Below are positions 55,959 to 64,000 of a DNA stretch of 64,000 nt, one piece after another. The first letter of the stretch is position 1; every line of letters starts with the position of its first letter. The position numbers were made by a program, and so were the translations under genes. The stretch covers positions 930,001-994,000 of the forward strand of contig NZ_MSCJ01000001.1 in the NCBI RefSeq assembly GCF_002954615.1, written 5' to 3'. The stretch is from Photobacterium angustum. Its GTDB lineage: Bacteria > Pseudomonadota > Gammaproteobacteria > Enterobacterales > Vibrionaceae. The notes beneath the pieces are model-generated. The model had not been told where the DNA came from, did no database searches, and was given only the letters and a program-made list of their open reading frames with translations.

Positions 55959-57158
55959 TTACCTCTCCACCAACGCGACTTTCTTGTTATAGATATTCAT
56001 CACCAATGAAGTGAGTAGGCTTAATGTGAGATAGACAGCCATAGTCATTGCGATGATTTCGATAGCTTGACCTGTTTGGTTTAAGGTCGTTCCTGCAAAT
56101 ACAGAAATAAGATCAGGATAACCAATAGCCATCGCAAGTGATGAGTTTTTAGTTAAATTCAAATATTGACTGGTGAGCGGCGGAATAATAATACGAAGTG
56201 CTTGAGGAACAACGACAAGACGTAAGGTCTTATTCCTTGACAATCCTAATGCTTCAGCGGCTTCGGTTTGACCATGGCTAACGGCATTAATGCCTGAACG
56301 GACAATTTCAGCAATAAAAGAAGCGGTATAGATGCTTAGTGCCAGTAAAAGGGCAGCAAGTTCAGGAAGGATCGTTATTCCACCTTTAAAGTTAAAACCT
56401 TTCAATTCTGGATATTGCAAATCAATAGGCATACCTGTGATAAAAAAGGCAATCAGTGGTAAGCCTAAGACTAATCCTGTTACGGTTAATAATACTGGAA
56501 GTTGCTGACCTGTTTGTTGTTGTTTTTTCTTAGCATATCGATAAAAGAACAAAGAAATAATGATAGCAATGGCTAAACACCAACCAACAATTTCAGAGCC
56601 CGCTCCATATATAGGGCTAGGAATAGATAGTCCCCGAATATTTAAAAAGATAGCTTCGCCTAAGCTGATACTTTGTCGGGGAGAGGGAAGTGCCTGGAGT
56701 ACAGCAAAGTACCAAAAAAAGATTTGCAGTAATAAAGGAATATTACGAAATACTTCAATATAAACTGCGGCTAAACGGCTGATTAACCAATTTGAAGATA
56801 GTCGAGCTATACCCATGATAAAGCCAATGATTGTGGCTAGGATAATCCCTAACACTGCGACTAACGCAGTATTTAATAATCCAACAACAAAGGTTCGCCC
56901 ATAAGTGTAAGTTTCATCATAATCAATCAGTGTTAAGCCAATACCAAATCCGGCTTCTTGGCTAAGAAAGTCAAATCCTGTCGAGATACCTCGTGATTCT
57001 AAATTGGTAAGGGCATTATTTACGATGGAGTAAAAAAAGAATACCAGTCCGATAACAGCAATAACTTGAAAAATAATAGCCCTAAAAGTAGGGTTATAAA
57101 AAATATTCTGCTTGGATTTTGGATTAGATACATCCGATGTATTTGGTGTAGGAGCCAT
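55959..57158 (-). CDS. aapQ: Polar amino-acid ABC importer, permease AapQ
   Basis: 399 residues, eight or so membrane segments, EAA loop EAAEALGLSRNKTLRLVVVP (about 298-317). The N-terminal half has the added segments and periplasmic loop of AapQ/YhdX. Located between aapJ (108-bp gap) and aapM. Confidence 0.94.
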   Translation of the reverse strand: MAPTPNTSDVSNPKSKQNIFYNPTFRAIIFQVIAVIGLVFFFYSIVNNALTNLESRGISTGFDFLSQEAGFGIGLTLIDYDETYTYGRTFVVGLLNTALVAVLGIILATIIGFIMGIARLSSNWLISRLAAVYIEVFRNIPLLLQIFFWYFAVLQALPSPRQSISLGEAIFLNIRGLSIPSPIYGAGSEIVGWCLAIAIIISLFFYRYAKKKQQQTGQQLPVLLTVTGLVLGLPLIAFFITGMPIDLQYPELKGFNFKGGITILPELAALLLALSIYTASFIAEIVRSGINAVSHGQTEAAEALGLSRNKTLRLVVVPQALRIIIPPLTSQYLNLTKNSSLAMAIGYPDLISVFAGTTLNQTGQAIEIIAMTMAVYLTLSLLTSLVMNIYNKKVALVER

Positions 57159-57266
57159 ACAACAACCTCAGTTCCTATTGAGATGTAAAATTAGGGACCC
57201 GTTACCGAATCCCTATATAGTGCTACGTTGTACTATGTTTCTTTCAATAAATTTCTATGCTTATGA

Positions 57267-58295
57267 TTAACGAATTGGTGGTGCGTATTGGATACCGCCA
57301 TTAGTCCAAAGTGCGTTTAGACCACGTTTGATTTTAAGTGGTGAGCCTTCACCGACTGTACGCTCAAAGCTTTCACCGTAGTTACCTACCTGTTTGATAA
57401 TCTGGTAGCCCCAATCATCTTTAAGTCCTAAACCTTTACCTTTTGGTCCATCTAAACCGATAAGACGACGAATATTTGGATCTTTTGATTCTTTCGCTAA
57501 TTTATCAACGTTGGCAGAGGTTACATTGAATTCTTCAGCATTAATCATTGTGAAGAGTGTCCAGCGAACAACGTTGAACCATTGATCATCACCTTGACGA
57601 ACGACAGGGCCTAAAGGCTCTTTAGAAATAATTTCTGGTAGTACAACTGCTGAACTTGGATCTTTTAAGTTTAAGCGCAGAGCATATAGTCCAGATTGAT
57701 CTGTTGTTAATACGTCACAACGACCAGAATCAAAACCTTTAGATGTTTGAGGTGCTGTATCAAATACAACTGGCTTATAAGTCATCCCATTAACACGGAA
57801 GTAATCAGCAAGGTTTAGCTCTGTAGTTGTTCCTGATTGGACACAAACAGCCGCACCATCTAATTCTTTAGCACTTGTGATGCCCATGTCTTTTTTAACC
57901 ATAAAGCCTTGACCGTCGTAATAGTTAACGCCGGTAAAGTTGAGTCCTAATGAGGTATCACGGTGAAGTGTCCATGTAGTATTTCGCGATAAAACATCAA
58001 TCTCACCAGACTGTAGTGCAGTAAAGCGCTCTTTTGCTGTCAGTGGGATGTATTTAACTTTTGATTTATCACCAATGGTTGCTGCCGCAATAGCTTGACA
58101 GAATTCTACATCAAGGCCTTCCCATTGACCTTTTGCATTAGGGTTTGAAAAACCAGGTAGACCTGCACTTACGCCACACTGGACATAACCTTGTTTCATC
58201 ACTTTGTCTAACGTAGCTTCAGCATTGGCGTTTGCAGCAAAAAGGGCAGTTGAAGAGGCTAACGCCGCAAATACCACTGATAATTTATTAGCCAT
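57267..58295 (-). CDS. aapJ: Polar amino-acid ABC importer, periplasmic binding protein
   Basis: 342 residues from the ATG at 58295, which follows AAAGGAAGG; a longer frame from 58361 has no ribosome site. Signal peptide MANKLSVVFAALASSTALFA (cleavage near ANA, residue 25). Family 3 solute-binding fold with GYVQCGVSAGLPGFS and TTWTLHRDTSLGLNFTGVNY, as in AapJ/YhdW, general L-amino-acid binding proteins. First gene of aapJQMP; a large palindrome lies 57 bp upstream. Confidence 0.95.
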   Translation of the reverse strand: MANKLSVVFAALASSTALFAANANAEATLDKVMKQGYVQCGVSAGLPGFSNPNAKGQWEGLDVEFCQAIAAATIGDKSKVKYIPLTAKERFTALQSGEIDVLSRNTTWTLHRDTSLGLNFTGVNYYDGQGFMVKKDMGITSAKELDGAAVCVQSGTTTELNLADYFRVNGMTYKPVVFDTAPQTSKGFDSGRCDVLTTDQSGLYALRLNLKDPSSAVVLPEIISKEPLGPVVRQGDDQWFNVVRWTLFTMINAEEFNVTSANVDKLAKESKDPNIRRLIGLDGPKGKGLGLKDDWGYQIIKQVGNYGESFERTVGEGSPLKIKRGLNALWTNGGIQYAPPIR

Positions 58296-58351
58296 TTGTA
58301 CCTTCCTTTGTTGGTCTTGATGTGAAATTAAAAATGCATAAGTTAATAATT

Positions 58352-58376
58352 TTAACAACATGTTAACAGTTGTTAA
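58352..58376. promoter_or_regulatory. Palindromic operator candidate upstream of aapJ
   Basis: Arms TTAACAAC (58352-58359) and GTTGTTAA (58369-58376) are perfect inverted repeats flanking ATGTTAACA, whose core TGTTAACA is itself palindromic. About 57-80 bp upstream of the aapJ ATG, a usual place for a repressor or activator site. Regulator unknown. Confidence 0.5.
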
Positions 58377-58834
58377 TTATAGGAAGAGAAAATAAAAGGT
58401 CTAGTGAGCAAAAAGATGTAGATCACGAAAAGCTAACAAGATGAAAATTAGAATAAAATAGTAATCATTACTATTTGTGACTAATTATTCATGGTGGCTG
58501 ATTTTAAAAGTGTGGTGTTAGTGATGATAATAATGACGATATATTGGTGTGGTTCTTGCGTTGTAGCTTTATTTAAACGGTTGTTTAAAGTTAATCATAA
58601 TGAGGTATAAGTTGTAAGACGAGATGTTTTAAAATATTTAATGTGCATAAGTGTGATTTATTATGCATTATGGTGGGGGTATTGAGTTGCAGTTAAAGTG
58701 TTTAGTATTTTGTTTTATTTTGAATTTTAATATCACATTAAGCCAGTTAATAAAGCATTTAAGTCTGATATTTTTACGTTACTTGGATTAGTGTTGTTAA
58801 TTTGTTAAAAATTGGGAAATACTGTCTTATAAAC
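58377..58834. other. AT-rich upstream region of the aap operon
   Basis: No gene supported. It should hold the aapJ promoter. Otherwise low-complexity AT-rich sequence. Confidence 0.4.
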
Positions 58835-58865
58835 AAGAAAGACTCAATAAAATTGAGTCTTTCTT
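58835..58865. terminator. Terminator of the OFA transporter gene
   Basis: AAGAAAGACTCAAT and ATTGAGTCTTTCTT: a perfect 14-bp stem with a 3-nt loop, 17 bp after the transporter stop on the minus strand. Confidence 0.85.
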
Positions 58866-58882
58866 ACGTATATTTTAGATTG

Positions 58883-60112
58883 TTATGCGTTTGTCGCTTT
58901 TGTTGCCAATGCGACCGAATCTACTTTCTTCGTCACAAACGAAAGAACAACTGCGACACCAAGCATGATAGAACAAACGGTATATGCCAGCGTGTAAGTA
59001 CCTGTCGTATCAACAGCGAACGCAGCTACGACTGGACCAATAAAGCCACTCACACCCCAAGCAGTATAAAGTACGCCATAGTTTGCACCATAGTTTTTCA
59101 AACCATAGAAATCAGCAATGATTGATGGGAATACCGCAAGCAGTGTACCGTAACCAATACCTGCAACAGCTGCACCAATAATTAATGTGAAATCTGACTT
59201 AAACGTTGCGAACATTACCATATTGATTGCTTGCATAATAAAGGCAATCATGAGGGTTTTAATGCCACCGATCTTGTCAGATAGAATACCGGCAGCAACA
59301 CGACCACCAGAGTTGAATATTGCTAAAATTACAACTAAGTAAGCAGCATCTGCGATATTTGCTTGTGTTGCTGCAATAGAGGTGATGTTACCAATGATCA
59401 TCAAACCTGATGCAGAAGCAAATGCATACATTACCCACAGAGAGTAAAATTGTGGTGTTTTAAGCATTGCACGCCAGTTTAGATCTGCAGCATTACCTGA
59501 TTTATTATTTACATCGTAGCCAGAAGGAACTTCAGGTGTATAGCCTGCTGGTGGATTATTAATTGTACAAGCAAGAGGAACTGCAATAATAAGTACAGCA
59601 ATACCTAGTACTAAGAAACTTGTGTTTATTCCTACTTCTTTAATCAGGAAAGATGTTAGCGGGGCTAAGTATACCGCTGCTAAACCAAAGCCTGCTGCAA
59701 TTAAGCCATTAACTAGACCTTTCTTTGAAGGGTGGAACCACTTCATTGCAGATGGGCTTAGACATGCGTAGCCAAACCCGATACCACTACCCGTTAAGAT
59801 ACCGAAGGTTATGATCAGTAGCGTAGGCGTGGTTGCAAAGCTTGAAATGATCATACCTAGACCGACCATCACGGTACCAAGAATGAGTACACGACGTGGA
59901 CCCATACGGTCTTGCAGAATACCTGCCACTAATAATGATAATGAGAAGGTAATAATGGCAACTGTATAAGGCAGTGAAGCGTCCGCATTTGACCAGCCTA
60001 AATCAACAACAAGTGCTTTTTTGAAAACACTCCATGCGTAAAGAATACCCATACACAAATTAATGCAGAATCCAGCAAGTAAGATCTGCATTGCTCTATC
60101 AAATTTTTTCAT
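58883..60112 (-). CDS. MFS transporter, oxalate/formate antiporter (OFA) family
   Basis: 409 residues with 12 membrane segments. OFA-type landmarks: GFCINLCMGILYAWSVFKKAL in segment 1, MFS loop GILQDRMGPRRVLILG between segments 2 and 3, GYACLSPSAMKWFHPSKKGL, and KTPQFYSLWVMYAF. Moves small organic acids across the inner membrane; formate, oxalate, pyruvate and others are known substrates in the family, so specificity is open. Monocistronic. Confidence 0.9.
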   Translation of the reverse strand: MKKFDRAMQILLAGFCINLCMGILYAWSVFKKALVVDLGWSNADASLPYTVAIITFSLSLLVAGILQDRMGPRRVLILGTVMVGLGMIISSFATTPTLLIITFGILTGSGIGFGYACLSPSAMKWFHPSKKGLVNGLIAAGFGLAAVYLAPLTSFLIKEVGINTSFLVLGIAVLIIAVPLACTINNPPAGYTPEVPSGYDVNNKSGNAADLNWRAMLKTPQFYSLWVMYAFASASGLMIIGNITSIAATQANIADAAYLVVILAIFNSGGRVAAGILSDKIGGIKTLMIAFIMQAINMVMFATFKSDFTLIIGAAVAGIGYGTLLAVFPSIIADFYGLKNYGANYGVLYTAWGVSGFIGPVVAAFAVDTTGTYTLAYTVCSIMLGVAVVLSFVTKKVDSVALATKATNA

Positions 60113-60369
60113 ACTTCTCTCAATTAAGGCGATGTCAGCAGATCACTTTGCCAACAAAGATAATGTTATATCTCAATGGGGTTTTTAAAGTGCGCGAATC
60201 TTATCAAGATTATTTAAATTTAAAATTAGCTAGAAATTGTTTGTTACAAATGAGCTGAAAGTATGAAAGTTAGAGTGTAACTGAATTTGAATAGCGTTTT
60301 AATTGAGAGGTGAATGTAATAAGAGTGTTATTTATTTGTGGCGCTATTGAGTGTTTCAAAAGGAATAAT
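60113..60369. other. Intergenic region upstream of the OFA transporter
   Basis: No gene supported; AT-rich, contains the transporter promoter on the minus strand. Confidence 0.35.
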
Positions 60370-60401
60370 AAAAGGGGAAAGAGTGCATCTCTTTCCCCTT
60401 T
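60370..60401 (-). terminator. Intrinsic terminator of gltS
   Basis: AAAGGGGAAAGAG and CTCTTTCCCCTTT, a perfect 13-bp stem with a 5-nt loop, T-rich on the minus strand. Confidence 0.92.
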
Positions 60402-60425
60402 ATAAAGCATTAAGTGTGATTACTA

Positions 60426-61652
60426 TTAGTGACCAAGGAAACTCATATAGCCCTGTAGTACAAGTAGGTTAGTAATATCAATAAAGAAAGCACCAACAAT
60501 AGGTACTACCATAAATGCTTGTGGTGATGGCCCATTTCGCGATACAAGCGCACCCATGTTCATTACAGCTGTTGGTGTTGCGCCCATACCAAAACCACAG
60601 TGACCACCTGCAATAATTGCAGCATCGTAATTTTTACCCATTACGCGGAAAGTCACGAAATAAGTAAATAGTGCTAGCACAATGGTTTGTACTACAAGAA
60701 TCACCAACATAGGTAATGCGAGATCCATTAATTCCCATAAGTGCAGGCTCATTAGTGCCATTGCAAGGAATAGAGATAACGAAATAGTACCTAAGGCATC
60801 AACGGTTTCCTTATTGATTTTGTAACACTTAGTACCTTCACAAAAGTTAGTAATGAAAACACCAATGAAAAGTGCGTACACAAATTCAGGAATACGAAGT
60901 GCATTAATGCCGAAGCTATCTACAAATTCTTTAGCATGTGATGCACCAGCAACACAGACAAGAAGAATAAATAATACTTCAATCGTATTCTTTGAGGTAA
61001 TACGATCTTCTTCTTTATCACTGTATGTAACAAGATCTGGGTGATCAATATGGTGATTACCGCTTTCACCAAAATCTGATTTTAGGTTGTATTTATTAAT
61101 AAGACGCTGTGCGACAGGTCCTCCAATAATCCCCCCCATAACTAAACCAAATGTTGCACATGCCATCGATAATTCAAGCGTATTTAAGCCATAGTCAGTA
61201 GAGAAGGTATGCGCCCAAGCTGCACCTGTACCATGACCGCCTGATAATGTAATTGAGCCGACAACAAGCCCTAGTAATGGATCTAGACCAAGCAGTTTAC
61301 TCAAGCCAACACCAACACCATTTTGAATAACAATGAATACCGTTGCTAAGGCTAAGAATAAGAACACGCGCGATCCACCTTTAGCTAAAAGCTTGTAGCT
61401 AGCAGCAAGACCTACTGTTGCGAAAAACATTTCCATTAATGCGTTTTGCATACTTAGCTTGAAGCTAATATCAAACCCTTGGAAATGAAAAATTGTTATA
61501 ATAACAGCAACAACCAAGCCACCAACAATCGGCTCTGGAATGTTATATTTTCTTAAAATCGCAACTTTACTATTAATAAAGTAACCTAGAAAAAGCACGA
61601 TTATTGCTATGAGCAATGATTCGAGCTCATTAATTTGAATAGTTGTGTTCAT
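60426..61652 (-). CDS. gltS: Sodium/glutamate symporter
   Basis: 408 residues (E. coli 401) with about ten membrane segments. GltS wording: PEPIVGGLVVAVIITIFHF, GSITLSGGHGTGAAWAHTF (first re-entrant loop) and AGGHCGFGMGATPTAVMNMG (second). Takes up L-glutamate with Na+ at the inner membrane. Followed by a strong terminator; monocistronic. Confidence 0.96.
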   Translation of the reverse strand: MNTTIQINELESLLIAIIVLFLGYFINSKVAILRKYNIPEPIVGGLVVAVIITIFHFQGFDISFKLSMQNALMEMFFATVGLAASYKLLAKGGSRVFLFLALATVFIVIQNGVGVGLSKLLGLDPLLGLVVGSITLSGGHGTGAAWAHTFSTDYGLNTLELSMACATFGLVMGGIIGGPVAQRLINKYNLKSDFGESGNHHIDHPDLVTYSDKEEDRITSKNTIEVLFILLVCVAGASHAKEFVDSFGINALRIPEFVYALFIGVFITNFCEGTKCYKINKETVDALGTISLSLFLAMALMSLHLWELMDLALPMLVILVVQTIVLALFTYFVTFRVMGKNYDAAIIAGGHCGFGMGATPTAVMNMGALVSRNGPSPQAFMVVPIVGAFFIDITNLLVLQGYMSFLGH

Positions 61653-62256
61653 CGATAATCTTCTATTGTACTTCTTTGATGCTAATTTTAACGTTTAAAA
61701 GGTATTCTGACCATATTGCTATTCAAATTATAATGTAGTAGCTAATTAAGCTTTAAGTGATGAGATTGTATAAAATATCGAATATACCTACTTTAAAAAG
61801 TAAATTAAGTTACTTTTTGGTGTTTTTATTGTTATTAAATTGTTTTGTTTTTATGCTTTAAGGGTTGTTATTTTTAGAAGGTTAAAACTGCAAATAAAAT
61901 TTACATAAATATCATCTTTAAAATTTAAATTTTATTATAAAACATATGCTTAACTGATTGTTTTTGTCTAAATCAATAAGTGGAGTCATATTTATTACGA
62001 AATATGCACTGTAATACGAAGGTTAAAATGAAATTTTAGTTATTATGAATGCAATTGAAAAAAAACAGAATTTTCTCACAATATAAGATTGGTTGTTTTT
62101 CGAACAGATATTTTTTGATTTATTTGGATAAAAATTTAAAAAAACTGAGTGATTTACACTTTAATAGTATTCAATGCTGTAATTTGTGCTTGTTTTTTGA
62201 GTTGTTTTTATTGGTATTAAAATTTATTGTAATTTTATTTGGTTATTTACAATAAG
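61653..62256. other. AT-rich intergenic region upstream of gltS
   Basis: More than 600 bp of very AT-rich sequence with no supported gene. A weak plus-strand frame at 62049-62255 exists but has a composition expected by chance. It holds the gltS promoter on the minus strand. Confidence 0.4.
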
Positions 62257-62287
62257 AAAAAAGGAAGCTATTGCGATAACTTCCTTT
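62257..62287 (-). terminator. Terminator of the small gene at 62306
   Basis: AAAAGGAAG(T)TAT and ATA(G)CTTCCTTTT arms around CGCA on the minus-strand RNA, followed by Ts. Confidence 0.85.
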
Positions 62288-62305
62288 TGATGGATGAAGA
62301 GAAGA

Positions 62306-62647
62306 TCAGTTACTGTATTTTTTGAGTTTTAGATCTTTTTTAAGCTGTTGTATATATGCGATACGGCTAGGATCTGCCGGTCGTGCTTGTAATTTATTGT
62401 TTTCTAATGTTTGTGCTTCATCTGGCAAAACACAACGACCACTCACGCGTTCATGGTGTTGTTTGGTTTCAAATTCAGCACGTTTTGCAGCTAATTCTTG
62501 TTCACGAGCCATCGACTCACGGGCTTTACTTTGATCCGTTGCATCGACAACGACATAGCTATTACGTTTCTGCTGTCGTTGTTGGACTGTGCCACCAAAT
62601 TGATCGCGCTGCTTGATAAAGTTATTTAAGTGGTCATCAAAGCTCAT
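62306..62647 (-). CDS. Small hydrophilic hypothetical protein
   Basis: 113 residues from the ATG at 62647, with AGGA at good distance. Highly charged and probably helical: KRNSYVVVDATDQSKARESM, then EQELAAKRAEFETKQHHERV, and a C-terminal basic segment QLKKDLKLKKYS. No signal peptide or membrane segment. I do not recognise the family. It follows the EAL-domain gene (70-bp gap) on the same strand and ends at its own terminator. Confidence 0.65.
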   Translation of the reverse strand: MSFDDHLNNFIKQRDQFGGTVQQRQQKRNSYVVVDATDQSKARESMAREQELAAKRAEFETKQHHERVSGRCVLPDEAQTLENNKLQARPADPSRIAYIQQLKKDLKLKKYSN

Positions 62648-62717
62648 CAAAGCATCCTACATAACAATTCTATTACCATAATAATAAGACACATTGAGAA
62701 TGATGAGAACCTTGTTT

Positions 62718-64000
62718 TCAACTTAAAGTTGACCTTATTTCATTTGTTGTTAAATATTTATTCTCAAAATCCGATATTGGTAATGGTTTATCAAAATAAT
62801 AGCCTTGTAACTCTTCCACGCCTAAAGATTCTAAGAACTTAAGTTGTTCTTCTGTTTCAACACCTTCAGCGACGATTGTTAAATTTAAATTATGGGCAAG
62901 CTCTATAATAGAGCGACAAATCGTAATGCTGTCTTTATTAGAAGGTAGATCTTTGATGAACTCTCTATCGACTTTTAGAATATTTATAGGAAAGCGCGAA
63001 AGGTAAGCAAGGGAAGAGTAACCAGTGCCGAAATCATCAATAGCGATTTTAATGCCTAGTTCACGTAAAGACTTAAGCTGCTTTAAAGCAAAATTAACAT
63101 CACACATAAGTACGCTTTCTGTTAATTCAAGTTCTAGGTAATGAGGGTTACAGCCTGTATTATTTATCGCGTGCGTTATTGTTTCAACTAAGTCTGCCTC
63201 TAATAACTGTCTTGCTGAAATATTTATTGCAATGTCAAAAAAATACCCTTTGTCTTGCCATGATTTCAATTGAAGGCATGCTTGATTTATCAGGTATCGC
63301 CCAGCATCGATAATAAGTTCTGATGACTCTAAAACGGGAATGACATCGATAGGTGAACGATATTCTCCTTTACTATTTTTCCAGCGCAGTAGGGCTTCAA
63401 CACCGCACAGTGTGTGCGTATTAGCATTCACCTTAGGTTGATAGAAGTATTCATATTGATCACTACCAACGGATTTGCGTAGGTCAGACTCAAGTATTAA
63501 ACGTTGAATATTTTCGGCTTCCATTGATTCAGTGAAATAGCAGTAGTTACTTCCAGATAATCCTTTAGCGCGATATAAGGCAATGTGTGCGTATTTTTGT
63601 ATCAGCTTAGGATCTGATTCTGCATCTGAACTTAATGCAATACCAATGTTAGTTGAAATAGAAATCACTTGGCTATCAATAGATAATGGCGCATTAGTAT
63701 TTTGTAGTAATCGTTCGGCCACTTGTGTGATTGTTTGTAAATCGTGAAATGATCTGATTAAGATGCCAAACTCATCGCTATCAATACGGGCTAAAACATC
63801 TGTCTCACGTAAATTGGATTTAATCCGTTTTGAGACGATTAAAAGGATTTTTTCAATGTCTTCATTGCTCATGGATTCATGAAGCTGTTTGGTTAACTCT
63901 AAATCAATCACTACGATAGCTATTTGAGCCTTATGTCGAATGGCTTCTTGCATACTGTGAGCAATATCTTGAGTAAACATTGTTCTATTAGGTAATTGGG
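62718..64000 (-). CDS. Degenerate GGDEF / EAL protein (N-terminus outside window)
   Basis: The frame stays open to the right edge: upstream of the first ATG (63980) it reads QLPNRT, completing the LPNRxxF motif of GGDEF domains, so the gene begins beyond the window. GGDEF region (to about 63540) has DSDEFG where GGDEF is expected, so no cyclase activity is likely. EAL domain (about 63480-62760) has CGVEALLRW, LELELTESVL, IAIDDFGTGYSSL, ILKVDREFI and VAEGVETEEQ, all residues for c-di-GMP hydrolysis. Expected: a phosphodiesterase with an unknown N-terminal sensor. Confidence 0.9.
   Translation of the reverse strand, partial: QLPNRTMFTQDIAHSMQEAIRHKAQIAIVVIDLELTKQLHESMSNEDIEKILLIVSKRIKSNLRETDVLARIDSDEFGILIRSFHDLQTITQVAERLLQNTNAPLSIDSQVISISTNIGIALSSDAESDPKLIQKYAHIALYRAKGLSGSNYCYFTESMEAENIQRLILESDLRKSVGSDQYEYFYQPKVNANTHTLCGVEALLRWKNSKGEYRSPIDVIPVLESSELIIDAGRYLINQACLQLKSWQDKGYFFDIAINISARQLLEADLVETITHAINNTGCNPHYLELELTESVLMCDVNFALKQLKSLRELGIKIAIDDFGTGYSSLAYLSRFPINILKVDREFIKDLPSNKDSITICRSIIELAHNLNLTIVAEGVETEEQLKFLESLGVEELQGYYFDKPLPISDFENKYLTTNEIRSTLS

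Noticed and set aside
62049..62255. 68-codon plus-strand ORF in the gltS upstream gap
   Set aside because: Low-complexity AT-rich composition (Leu, Phe, Lys, Ile), no ribosome site, no family resemblance.

Overview
The window looks like chromosomal DNA of a gammaproteobacterium in the Vibrionaceae, most likely a Photobacterium. This rests on several sequence-level signs: low G+C and AT-rich intergenic regions, a norspermidine cluster of the Vibrio type (fused diaminobutyrate aminotransferase/decarboxylase, carboxynorspermidine dehydrogenase, NspC), a uvrY-uvrC-pgsA block and an rlmI/acyP/tusE/yccA neighbourhood as in enterics and vibrios, a secreted GH18 chitinase, and a very tandem-repetitive tRNA array. 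The species assignment is inference. I see no intact insertion sequence, prophage, integron, rRNA operon or CRISPR array.

Layout. 1-7.2 kb: a nucleoside permease (nupC, cut by the left edge) with possible PurR and CRP sites, a possible 31-residue free-standing peptide, a two-gene operon of a VWA protein and an MltF-like transglycosylase, a lipoprotein, YehS and a zinc efflux pump. 7.5-13.5 kb: a CHASE-GGDEF diguanylate cyclase, an unusual Lgt, and a three-gene ECF vitamin-type importer (UPF0397 S-component, fused double ATPase, T-component) with a structured 5' leader. 14-21.3 kb: uvrY-uvrC-pgsA, a siderophore-interacting flavoreductase, an SDR, and a small Nudix/ABM/MAPEG run. 21.3-26.1 kb: nirBDC-cobA, assimilatory/detoxifying nitrite reduction behind FNR and NarP-like sites. 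26.5-32.2 kb: the norspermidine operon, preceded by a 38-codon upstream ORF that looks like a regulatory leader peptide. 32.4-34 kb: 14 tRNA genes in four and a half ~339-bp repeats of Cys-Gly-Leu(UAA), ending Cys-Leu(CAA). 34.4-43.2 kb: RIO kinase, DUF2608 phosphatase-like protein, SpoU methyltransferase, an unrecognised small two-gene module, a 2OG-Fe(II) oxygenase, a 1008-residue GAF-PAS-GGDEF-EAL protein, a HAD phosphatase. 43.3-54 kb: an isochorismatase-fold protein missing its catalytic cysteine, an L,D-transpeptidase-like protein, the chitinase, YccT, RlmI, a chemoreceptor, acylphosphatase, TusE, YccA. 54-64 kb: a complete polar amino-acid ABC importer (aapJQMP), an OFA-family transporter, GltS, a small unknown, and a degenerate-GGDEF/EAL protein cut by the right edge.

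Themes. Three c-di-GMP proteins (7528, 39090, 62718) share the window with the norspermidine genes; in Vibrio cholerae norspermidine feeds biofilm control through c-di-GMP, but here a functional link is only inference. The parts most worth a second look are the leader ORF before the norspermidine operon (26502-26618), the folded 5' leader of the ECF importer (13323-13435), the tandem tRNA array with its folded Gly-Leu spacers, the Bacteroidota-like Lgt, the Cys-less isochorismatase and the unknown gene pair at 37356-38015.
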